A stretch of 44,588 bases of DNA from contig JAFQOQ010000033.1 of NCBI GenBank assembly GCA_017403085.1, positions 1-44,588 on the forward strand, given 5' to 3'. A program made the position numbers and the translations under genes. This stretch comes from Alphaproteobacteria bacterium (GTDB taxonomy: Bacteria; Pseudomonadota; Alphaproteobacteria; Rs-D84). The notes below the pieces were generated by a model. The model searched no databases. It saw only the letters and a program-made list of their open reading frames with translations, and was not told the DNA's origin. Shown here piece by piece: positions 26,487-34,300 of the stretch (within the stretch, counting starts at the first letter, position 1; every line of letters starts with the position of its first letter).

Positions 26487-26897
26487 ATGGCTTTAGGGAA
26501 AAAAAGAGTTGATTATAAATTGTCAGAGGCAATAGCACCTTGTATTATCTATGGTATAGGTGCAGCTGTGATTTTGTTTTTCATTGTTGCTCTAATGTTT
26601 GATTCAGCAATGGCATGGATTGCAGTAATTGCATGGTGTGTTTTTGACTTCGTTATGATAAAACAAAAAGCAGAAATCGCTAAAAGATTTACAGTTAAAC
26701 CAGATAATAAATTTACAATTAAAGATGTTAAAGAATATTTTGGAACACCTATAAATGTGATACAAGATAGTGAAAATTCTTATTACACATTTGAAGAACA
26801 GGCTTTTAAAAGTGGTTTGTTGGCCATATTCCAGACTATTCATACGTTTACAACAGACAAAAATGGTGTTGTTATAAAACACGAAATGGACTTATAG
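26487..26897 (+). CDS. Cargo membrane protein with BamE-like C-terminal part
   Basis: 136 aa. Two adjacent hydrophobic segments (about residues 15-60; APCIIYGIGAAVILFFIVAL and MAWIAVIAWCVFDFVMI) are followed by a soluble domain. The soluble stretch FTIKDVKEYFGTPINVIQDSENSYYTFEE has the helix / G-T-P / Y-strand pattern of SmpA/BamE-like domains, compare the host lipoprotein at 7646. Ribosome site AAAAGGAG, almost identical to that of the next gene. Function unknown; a role at the inner membrane is inferred from topology only. Confidence 0.68.
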   Translation: MALGKKRVDYKLSEAIAPCIIYGIGAAVILFFIVALMFDSAMAWIAVIAWCVFDFVMIKQKAEIAKRFTVKPDNKFTIKDVKEYFGTPINVIQDSENSYYTFEEQAFKSGLLAIFQTIHTFTTDKNGVVIKHEMDL

Positions 26898-26915
26898 AAC
26901 AAAAGGAGCAAAAAA

Positions 26916-27593
26916 ATGAAAAGAAAATGGAAAATTATAATCCCTGTGGCAGTTATAGGTATTATTGGTTTTTTATATTACCAATATAAAGAACTTAAAA
27001 ACGACTATGAATATACCAATTATAGTTTGTGCAACAAAGGAACGAATTTATATCAAGAATTAATGAAAAATTATGATTTAGCATATTCGGAACATTCATT
27101 GCTGAATCTAAGTGGTTATTGTTCTATGCTAGCAGGATGTATAGCAGACAACGGTTATAACAAATGGCTTGCCAATGACATTTTTGGAATCAACTTATAT
27201 GATGACGGTGAACAAGAAAAAATTGTGTTTGATTGTGACAAACAAGCAATTGCTGCATTAAAAAAATATACACAACAAGAACGTGCTAAAATGAAACAAA
27301 CCTCACAAAACACTACGACAGGTGGAAGTATATTTAATTCTAATTTTTCACATACAGACGGCTATTTTAAATGTTCAAGAGAGCAAGAACAAAAATTTCC
27401 ATGGTTACCAGATTATAAAATAGACGAATTTTGTGGGTGTTCTGGTGACGTATACACAAAATATGATAGAATTTACCGTAACAAAGTCACCCCTGAAAAC
27501 TATCAACAAATCATAGACGAAATCGAAGCCGAGGTTGTCAAAGTGTGTGATTATGACAGTTTTGTAAAATGGGCAGAAGAACATAAGTTTTAA
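26916..27593 (+). CDS. Cargo signal-anchored Cys-rich protein
   Basis: 225 aa. An N-terminal membrane anchor (KWKIIIPVAVIGIIGFLYYQY) precedes a periplasmic domain with about ten Cys residues, including GYCSMLAGC and EFCGCSGDVYTKYD near residue 175. The last part (TPENYQQIIDEIEAEVVKVC) looks helical. Family not recognised. It is the last gene of the cargo operon; ribosome site AAAAGGAG. Promoter P1 lies directly behind the stop codon. Confidence 0.72.
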   Translation: MKRKWKIIIPVAVIGIIGFLYYQYKELKNDYEYTNYSLCNKGTNLYQELMKNYDLAYSEHSLLNLSGYCSMLAGCIADNGYNKWLANDIFGINLYDDGEQEKIVFDCDKQAIAALKKYTQQERAKMKQTSQNTTTGGSIFNSNFSHTDGYFKCSREQEQKFPWLPDYKIDEFCGCSGDVYTKYDRIYRNKVTPENYQQIIDEIEAEVVKVCDYDSFVKWAEEHKF

Positions 27594-27594
27594 A

Positions 27595-27630
27595 ATACCC
27601 GTTTACACCGTGGTATTTTGGTATTATAAT
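27595..27630 (+). promoter_or_regulatory. Element promoter P1
   Basis: ACCCG then TTTACA (27602-27607), 17-nt spacer, TATAAT (27625-27630). It has the same extended -35 design as P2 and P3. Confidence 0.7.
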
Positions 27631-27636
27631 AATATA

Positions 27637-27680
27637 TATAATGGGACGATGTGTAAATTTTCAGTCGTCCCATTTTTTAT
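27637..27680 (+). ncRNA. Possible very short terminated transcript from P1
   Basis: About 7 nt after the P1 -10 box a GGGACGA/TCGTCCC hairpin with a long loop and a T-run (27642-27679) would end transcription after roughly 40 nt. This may be a tiny RNA or an attenuator before P2 and the 27753 gene. Confidence 0.35.
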
Positions 27681-27685
27681 TAAAT

Positions 27686-27720
27686 TACCCGTTTGCGACT
27701 ATGGTTTTATATATTATAAT
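27686..27720 (+). promoter_or_regulatory. Element promoter P2
   Basis: ACCCG then TTTGCG (27692-27697), 17-nt spacer, TATAAT (27715-27720). It drives the 27753 gene. Confidence 0.7.
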
Positions 27721-27752
27721 TTTTCATGGAATCGGAGCAATAGTAGAAAAAA

Positions 27753-27950
27753 ATGAAAAAGATAATGTATGCAAAACAAAGTGGTAATCAGGTCAGTTTA
27801 TATGACAGTTCCAATCGTGAATATTGTCGTGTAAATGGGACGTTGGTATCATATACATCAGATTTTGTTATTACCAGTGGTGGATTTTTTAGCACCCATA
27901 ACCACGTTTATGATTCAAACGGTAAATGGGTGCGTGATGTGCAGAAATAA
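27753..27950 (+). CDS. Small hypothetical protein
   Basis: 65 aa, no signal peptide; rich in short beta-strand-like segments (GNQVSLYDSSNREYCRVNG, DFVITSGGFF). The ending VYDSNGKWVRDVQK is reminiscent of repeat units in beta-rich bacterial proteins. GGAG lies about 15 nt upstream, rather far. It has its own promoter P2 and is convergent with the Rep-like gene. Function unknown. Confidence 0.55.
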   Translation: MKKIMYAKQSGNQVSLYDSSNREYCRVNGTLVSYTSDFVITSGGFFSTHNHVYDSNGKWVRDVQK

Positions 27951-27954
27951 AAAA

Positions 27955-28431
27955 TTATAAATAAAACAATGTTTCAGATGTAAAAATACAGTCTGAATTG
28001 ATGTGGAATTTATTATCGGACTCTAATTCTTTGACGTTATAATCATTCAAACGTGATCTAGTGTATTCAATTGGTTGGATTTCCATTACACTATCATCCA
28101 AATTCATATATTTTAACGTTTTGTCCACGGCAGTTTGTAATTCTTGGTCGGTATATTGAAAAGCCCACAACAAAAGATTCCAATGATAAATATGAAATTT
28201 ACCTTTTTCAACAAAAGCAATAAAATGAACTGGTTTTTTATTCCAATGACGACCAACCAATTCTTTTTCAAACCTTTTAACAATAATTTTAAGATATTCC
28301 GTTGCTTGTTCAAATCCATAATGTTTTCGGTTAAATGGTAAATCAACAACCAAATAATGACTAAAATACTTATCATTTAACCATTCTGATACTTGTTTTT
28401 GAACAATTTCAGTTTTTTCTGTATTTATCAT
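27955..28431 (-). CDS. HUH-endonuclease/Rep-like protein, divergent
   Basis: 158 aa. The order of features resembles small rolling-circle-type Rep or inovirus-Gp2-like proteins: a beta-rich start (FSHYLVVDLPF), a helix with KRFEKELVGRHW, then FIAFVEKGKFHIYHWNLLLW at the position where relatives carry an H-x-H metal motif, and later PIEYTRSRLNDYNVKEL, with Y-x-x-K as a possible catalytic Tyr motif. In the metal motif the second His appears as Asn (HWN), although HIYH could serve instead. It may nick DNA at an origin on the element. AAGGTGAT supports the start. The call is tentative. Confidence 0.45.
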   Translation of the reverse strand: MINTEKTEIVQKQVSEWLNDKYFSHYLVVDLPFNRKHYGFEQATEYLKIIVKRFEKELVGRHWNKKPVHFIAFVEKGKFHIYHWNLLLWAFQYTDQELQTAVDKTLKYMNLDDSVMEIQPIEYTRSRLNDYNVKELESDNKFHINSDCIFTSETLFYL

Positions 28432-28919
28432 ACCATCACCTTTTACATTCTGATAGGGCTAGATTTAATGAAACGACTTTGACCAATATAATTTATAATC
28501 AGATTAGATAACTTTTATCGGTGCTTAAAATTTTAACTAGGACGTTTTTAATAAATCCCAGTAAAAACAACACCGATGTCCAACAATTATTTTACTGTAA
28601 CCAAGGTGAGTCCACATATAAAATAATGTCGTTTTATATACGAATTTTACCGATTGGGACAAAAACTAGTAGAAAACGTATACGTTGTCGAACTTCCACA
28701 CGTTATAAGGCATTTTTTTTCAACCCGGGTAAAAACGGTTGTTTTATGAATTTGAAATGACGTCCTTTTCAAATGTCAAAAACACCGTGTATAAAGTAGA
28801 AGTCCCGGGGGTGGAAACCACCCCCGGATGTATAGAACTGTGATTTTTAATAACAATGAATAAAATAATTATTACTACAACATACCATGTGGGAAACAGG
28901 AATTGTGGGTATGTGGGAA
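28432..28919. other. Gene-poor candidate origin region
   Basis: Between the Rep-like and helicase-like genes. It holds a perfect 12-bp palindrome AACGTATACGTT (28676-28687), a strong inverted repeat CCGGGGGTGG/CCACCCCCGG with a 3-nt loop (28805-28827) lacking a T-run, and GTGGGAA repeats (28889, 28913). A 79-codon open frame (28521-28760) looks spurious. The region is a candidate replication origin of the excised element; this is inference from position and palindromes. Confidence 0.35.
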
Positions 28920-30698
28920 TTAAATTACATCATTGAACATTTTAGAAATATCAAACACGTAAAACCATTTATACAAACCGTCTTTCGGAGATTTCTTTTT
29001 TTGTTCGTATCGGTCTTTACCAGGGATAATCCAACCCCATTTTATCAATTTTTCGGTTGCTATACGTGGGCCAAAACCAATTATAATGTGGTCTTTATAT
29101 ATTTCAGGAAAAACTTCCCTGAAGCTATCTGTTGAACAATATTCACCTGTTTGTTCTGATACCTTATACCCTGGGTCAGTTTCAAAAAATTTACGAACCT
29201 GATGTTTTAATTTGTCGTCTTCGGACATACGTTCTGGGTTGTCTTTCCAATCTTCAAATAAAAATCGCATACTCAATGTGGCAAATTTTTCATCCCAACC
29301 AGTTATTCCCCATTCGGTGGCCTTTTCACCTGCAAAACCCACCAAAGCAAAACGTTTAAAAGCACGATTGGTTATACCGTCAAAAACGTTGGAATAATAA
29401 TTTTTTTGTTCGTTAAAATATTTATTAAATTCAGATTCGATTTCGGATTGGTGTTCAACCAATTTTTCCAAAAAAGCAACAAATGGTGTCCCATAAAAAT
29501 TACGGGTTTTATCATTAAGATAATCGGCAAATTTACCCCCCGAATCAAAATCATAGATATCATCAAAAACCCCATAATCAGCAATTTCTGATACAGCAGG
29601 AATACTTAAACACCGAACATCTTGACCTTCTTTTGTGGTTTTTCGTGCAGATTTCATATGTGAATATAAATCAATTTCTCCGGTGGACAAAAATAAATTT
29701 AACCATTTTTTATTTTTTCTTGGTTCGCCCCTAGTGTTTGCCCTGATTTTACCTTGGCCATTTGCCAACATATAAACCGTATCACCAATTGTATAACTAT
29801 CCGATTGGCCGATTTCATCCAAAACCATAAGTGTATCATTTCGTTTTTCAGCAAGTCCTTCAATCCCATTGATGGTTACTCTCCAATTATTTAAAAAATC
29901 CCTACATCCACATACGGACGTGGCGACTTTTAACAATGTTGTTTTACCACAAGACGATTGTCCATAAAAATGAAATCCACCACCTTCAATCCCACACAAC
30001 TTTAATAATGGTGCTGCAAAGGCACAACTTATTGCGAAATTTAATCGATAATTATTTTCACAATATTTTCCAATGTTTTCTTTCCATTCGTCTAATGAAC
30101 CGTTGCAAGAAAAATCACTGTATAAAATAAAATTAAAATAAATATTATCTGGACATTGACCGATTATTTTGTTTGGTAAAATAAAACAATTTTTATACCA
30201 TCCCGTGCAGGTTATTTCAGTTTGAAAAACATTTGGATGACATCTATATAAATATTCACGAAGTCCGCCTTCGTCCAAAATAAGAAAACCTTTTCCAAGT
30301 AATTCAACAAAACTGTCATCATACCAAGTCACCAAATCCGAAAAACTTTTTCTACGGATTAACATTTCTTGGGTTAAATTTTCCATGTTTTTGTACCTTA
30401 TTAAAAGCCCCCAATTTTCATCAAAAATATTTTTGGTGTTTGATATGACTTTTATTGGGTCAGAAACTTTGTTTAATGTATAATAACATTCTTGGTTTGT
30501 TTTTCTTGGTTGAATAAGTTTTGCCTTATATACTCCATATGGTCGTATTATAAATTCATTCGGTGTTCCAGGAATCTGAAATGATTTTTCAATTTCGTAT
30601 TCTTGTGGTGTTAAAACATACTTATCTAAATTTGGTTCTGGTTGTATTGTTGTTGAATTTTGTGGTGACGAAATAGCTTCATTTTCTGTTTTAATCAT
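28920..30698 (-). CDS. DUF927-family helicase-like ATPase
   Basis: 592 aa. The central domain matches the DUF927 (COG5519-type) superfamily often found in phages, satellites and integrative elements. Walker A is FYGQSSCGKTTLLKVA (about residue 245-260), followed by the family's hallmark NWRVTINGIEGLAEKRNDT and Walker B TLMVLDEIGQSD (about 290). A later part contains EWGITGWDEKFATLSMRFLF. It probably acts as replicative helicase of the element. An AGGGGG ribosome site precedes the ATG. A possible minus-strand promoter (TTGAAA 30904-30899, TATATT 30880-30875) implies a leader of roughly 170 nt. Confidence 0.85.
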   Translation of the reverse strand: MIKTENEAISSPQNSTTIQPEPNLDKYVLTPQEYEIEKSFQIPGTPNEFIIRPYGVYKAKLIQPRKTNQECYYTLNKVSDPIKVISNTKNIFDENWGLLIRYKNMENLTQEMLIRRKSFSDLVTWYDDSFVELLGKGFLILDEGGLREYLYRCHPNVFQTEITCTGWYKNCFILPNKIIGQCPDNIYFNFILYSDFSCNGSLDEWKENIGKYCENNYRLNFAISCAFAAPLLKLCGIEGGGFHFYGQSSCGKTTLLKVATSVCGCRDFLNNWRVTINGIEGLAEKRNDTLMVLDEIGQSDSYTIGDTVYMLANGQGKIRANTRGEPRKNKKWLNLFLSTGEIDLYSHMKSARKTTKEGQDVRCLSIPAVSEIADYGVFDDIYDFDSGGKFADYLNDKTRNFYGTPFVAFLEKLVEHQSEIESEFNKYFNEQKNYYSNVFDGITNRAFKRFALVGFAGEKATEWGITGWDEKFATLSMRFLFEDWKDNPERMSEDDKLKHQVRKFFETDPGYKVSEQTGEYCSTDSFREVFPEIYKDHIIIGFGPRIATEKLIKWGWIIPGKDRYEQKKKSPKDGLYKWFYVFDISKMFNDVI

Positions 30699-31075
30699 GG
30701 GATACCCCCTGTTTTTTTAAGTTAAATAATACACCGACCCCCCTGTATTTCTACGAAGGAAAGTGTTAGTGCTGTTAAAATTCAGAAAATGAACGGTCTA
30801 GTCGGGTTGACGATTTAGCAATACTCAGGAATAACACCCCAGTTCGTAACCTCGATGTAACTTTATCACATGCGAATATATAATAAAGATTTTTATAATT
30901 TCAAGTCCCCAAAGACAAAAAAATTAACAAAACCCGTTTACATTATCACAAAAGTGGGTTATAATTGTTTTAACAAGAAAGTGTAATACAAAGTGTATGA
31001 CATTTTAACAAGGTTGGGAAAAGCAGAACATAAAAAAGGTTGGTTTTCTGGGATTTTGCAAGAAATGACCGGTTC
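30699..31075. other. Right-end control region of the element
   Basis: No gene seen. It contains the leader and weak promoter of the DUF927 gene, an inverted ACACTTT arm-type site (30760-30766), promoter P3, and two AAAGTGT repeats 12 bp apart (30978, 30990) before attR. Confidence 0.5.
30932..30965 (+). promoter_or_regulatory. Element promoter P3, directed out of the right end
   Basis: ACCCG then TTTACA (30937-30942), 17-nt spacer, TATAAT (30960-30965). In the integrated form it points through attR into a terminator; in a circle it would read across attP toward the integrase. Confidence 0.65.
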
Positions 31076-31093
31076 CCTTTCGCCCCGACCAGA
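31076..31093 (+). repeat. attR core repeat
   Basis: 18 bp, identical to 22798-22815. Confidence 0.9.
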
Positions 31094-31100
31094 AAATTCA

Positions 31101-31128
31101 AACCGTCGCATTTGCGGCGGTTTTTATT
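31101..31128 (+). terminator. Original tRNA-Pro terminator, displaced by the insertion
   Basis: AACCGTCGCA/TGCGGCGGTT stem followed by TTTATTTT, just beyond attR. A similar terminator follows tRNA-Arg at 44474. Confidence 0.8.
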
Positions 31129-31300
31129 TTCTGTTCAGGACGTGCGGATTCAAACGGTAAATTAAAATTTACCCGGGTTCGAATCTTTCCCTCGATTTTG
31201 CGCAGAATGCGCCAAACCTGCGGGGCATTCCTGACAATTTGCCTGCGTTTGGCACTTGGCAAATTTACTCATTGTCGCCCCGAGGCATGAGATAAACAAA
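31129..31300. other. Scarred region with tRNA-like fragments
   Basis: Contains GGGTTCGAATC-TTTCCCTCGA (31175-31195), resembling the T arm and 3' end of tRNA-Pro, and TCGCCCCGA (31275-31283), matching its 3' end. A 36-codon minus-strand frame (31162-31272) has Cys motif CQTQANCQECPAG like the host's Cys-rich proteins. It is best read as debris from earlier insertions. Confidence 0.4.
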
Positions 31301-31330
31301 AATACCGCAGTTAATGCGGTATTTTTTATG
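31301..31330. terminator. Bidirectional terminator
   Basis: ATACCGCA/TGCGGTAT stem with A- and T-runs on both sides; it serves the minus-strand surface protein gene. A second hairpin, GGCCCCACC/GGTGGGGCC, lies at about 31347-31373. Confidence 0.8.
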
Positions 31331-31377
31331 TGTGTATTAATTTGTATGGCCCCATCTATTTAGGTGGGGCCATGTTG

Positions 31378-34300
31378 TTATGGATCAAGCGAAATAATAG
31401 GTGTCAGGCTGACTGTTGGCTTTAATGCCGTGACGGGCAGTCTGGGTGTTTCTAATGTAAGTTCGCCTGTGTTCAGCTTTGTCACGTTGGTGTTCAGAAG
31501 AGTGATGTTGCTGTTCGCAGTTGATATTGCGGACTCGTGGTTTTCTAGAACATCTTCGTGATCTGCCAAAACGTCCTCGTGATTGGTCAGGACATTGGCG
31601 TGCAGTGTCAGGGTATCTGCCTGGTCAGACAATGTTGTTGTGTGTGAATTTACAACGTTGCCAAGGTTGCCCACTGTTGTATTCAGATTTGTAATTCTGC
31701 TGCCCAGGTTGGTATTAACACTGTTGATACTGTTTTCCAGTTCGGTTAATTCACTGGCTACGTCTTCGGATTTTGCATACACATTTGGTATGTCATTAAC
31801 CTGTGTCTGCAGATTAGTTATAGATGGTAATACCGAAACTACAGTATTTAAATTGGCAGTTGGTGTGTAATTGCTTAGTTCGTTCGATACAAAACTACCA
31901 ATTTCAGTGCGTCTTGGGAATGTGTCTTCTAATGTTGTAACCAATTCAGATGTTGGTGTATAAGCGTTCAACAAAGTTGTCACATCGGCTTGTTTCGCAT
32001 ACGTCGTGCCTAATCCAGCAATTGCAGAGTTTAAGCCCTCTGTTGTTGCGTAGTTGGTCAAATCCGCAGGTTTTACGAACGTTGTATCCAGGCCCGCAAT
32101 TGCGGTGTCGATATCAGCCGGTTTCGCAAAGGTTGTGCCTAATACACTGGTCAGGTCTGCTGTCTTGGTGTAATCGTTCAATACCGCAGGTTTTACGAAC
32201 GTTGTATCCAGGCCCGCAATTGCAGTGTCGATATCAGCTTGTTTCGCAAACTTGCTGTCCAGGCCGGCGATGTCGCTTTGCATTGTGGTGATTGTATCCA
32301 ATGTTGCAACCTTGGTGCCTAAATCCGCAGTCTTTAAGTATGGTGTCAAGGCGTCAGCCTTTATGAACTTGGTATCCAGACCTGTGATAATTTCTAAGCC
32401 TGAAACCTTGTCACCTAAATCTGCAGTCTTTAGGTATGGTGTCAGGGCATCTTGTGTTAAGTATGTGTTGCCCAATCCGTTGAATCTGTTGTTCAAGGCC
32501 ACAACCGTTGGCGTTTCAGCCAGTGCCGCGTCCAAGGATTCTGGTTTCAGATATACGCTATCCAACCCGGCAATTGCAGTGTCGATATCAGCTTGTTTCG
32601 CAAACTTGCTGTCCAGGCCCGCAATTGCACTGTTGATGTCGGCCGGTTTTGCAAAGGTTGTGCCTAATATACTGGTCAGGTCTGCTGTCTTGGTGTAATC
32701 GTTCAATACCGCAGGTTTTACGAACGTTGTATCCAGGCCCGCAATTGCAGTGTCGATATCAGCTTGTTTCGCAAACTTGCTGTCCAGGCCGGCGATGTCG
32801 CTTTGTATTGTGGTGATTGTATCCAATGTTGCAACCTTGGTGCCTAAATCCGCAGTCTTTAGGTACCCATTTAACATGGCTGGTGTTGCGTATTTATCGG
32901 CCAACAAGGTGTCTAAATCAGACGTTCTTGTGAAATCGCGTTCAAATCCATCCAGTCTGTTGCGGATGTTGGCAAATGATTCCAAGTTTTCAACACTGTT
33001 GGCTAAATCTGCAGATTTCACATATGTTGTATCAAATCCGTTGATTGTGGTTTGGATATCTTTGATTGTGCCCAATGATGCAACTTGGGTGCCCAAATCT
33101 GCTGTCTTTACATAGCCGTCAAGCAGTGCAGGGCGGACAAATTTGTCGTTTAGCAATGTATCCAAATCTGCGGTTTTTGCAAATGTTGTTTCAAAGCCGT
33201 TGATTCTGTCTTGTAAATTTGTGACAGTGGTTGGCAGGTTTTTAATGTCGTCACTTAAATCTGCCAAGACTTGTCCTTTGAATTCATCATTTTTCAGCAG
33301 TTCTGCCGCGACAGTATCACCAATGTTTGTAAATTTGTTATCAAATCCATCCAATCTGTTGTTTATAGTTGTGAATGTATCTATCTTAACGATTTCATCG
33401 CCCAAATCTGCGGTCTTTAGGTAGTTTGCAAGAACAGCAGGTCTGGCGAATTTGCCGTCAAGTAGTGTGTCAAGTTCGTCTTTTTTAGCGAATGTTGTTT
33501 CAAATCCATCTAATCTGTTACGCAGGTTGGCAAATGATTCCAGAGCTGCGACTTTGGTGTTCAAATCTGTATTTTTGACATATTCGGTCAATACGGCAGG
33601 GCGTATAAATGTGTCGTCTAACAATGTTGGTAAATCGTCTTTTCTGGCAAATGCGCTGTCAAAATTATCAACATCGCCACGTAATGTTTTTAGCCAGTCA
33701 TTGTCTTTGATTTTGCTGTCAAAATCGGTAACTTTTACGAATGTGTCGTCAAATACTTTTACTTTTTCGTCGAATCTGCCATCAAATCTATTGTTAAAGC
33801 CGTCGATTTTTACAAATTTACTATCGAAACCATCAACGTCGTCACGTATTTTTTTTAGCCAGTCGTTATTTTGAATTTTATCAGCAAATATTCCGTCAAA
33901 GCGTGTGTCAAATTTGCCATCAAAATCAATGATTTTTACAAATTTACCGTCAATATCATCAACGTCGTCACGTATTTTTTTCAGCCAGTCGTTATTTTGG
34001 ATTTTATCAGCAAATATTCCGTCAAAGCGCGTGTCAAATTTGCCGTCAAAATCAATGATTTTTACAAATTTGCCGTCAATATCATCAACGTCGTCACGTA
34101 TTTTTTTCAGCCAGTCATTATTTTGGATTTTATCAGCAAATATTCCGTCAAAGCGTGTGTCAAATTTGCCGTCAAAATCAATGATTTTTACGAATTTACC
34201 GTCAAATTCATCCAGTCTGTTTTGTAAGTTGGTGACAGTGGTCGGCAGGTTTTTAATATCGTCACTTAAATCCGCCAAAACTTGTCCTTTGAATTCATCA

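Larger units (their letters stand above)
22798..31093. mobile_element. 8.3 kb integrative element inserted at the tRNA-Pro 3' end
   Basis: Bounded by 18-bp direct repeats (CCTTTCGCCCCGACCAGA) at 22798-22815 and 31076-31093. The first thing inside the left end is a tyrosine integrase gene, and the DNA is visibly more AT-rich than the flanks. Contents in order: integrase; RNA element C; four envelope-directed cargo genes; a 65-aa gene; an HUH-Rep-like gene (minus); a DUF927 helicase-like gene (minus). No capsid, tail, portal, conjugation or relaxase genes are seen, so it is best described as a small satellite-like or mobilisable integrative element. The displaced tRNA terminator is found just beyond attR. 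Confidence 0.88.

Noticed and set aside
28521..28760. 79-codon plus-strand frame in the element
   Set aside because: No ribosome site, odd composition, and it covers the palindromes of the candidate origin region; probably a chance frame.
22798..31093. Complete prophage
   Set aside because: No capsid, portal, terminase, tail or lysis genes within the borders.
33841..34218. CRISPR array
   Set aside because: The 126-bp units are contiguous coding repeats without spacers, and no cas genes are present anywhere in the window.
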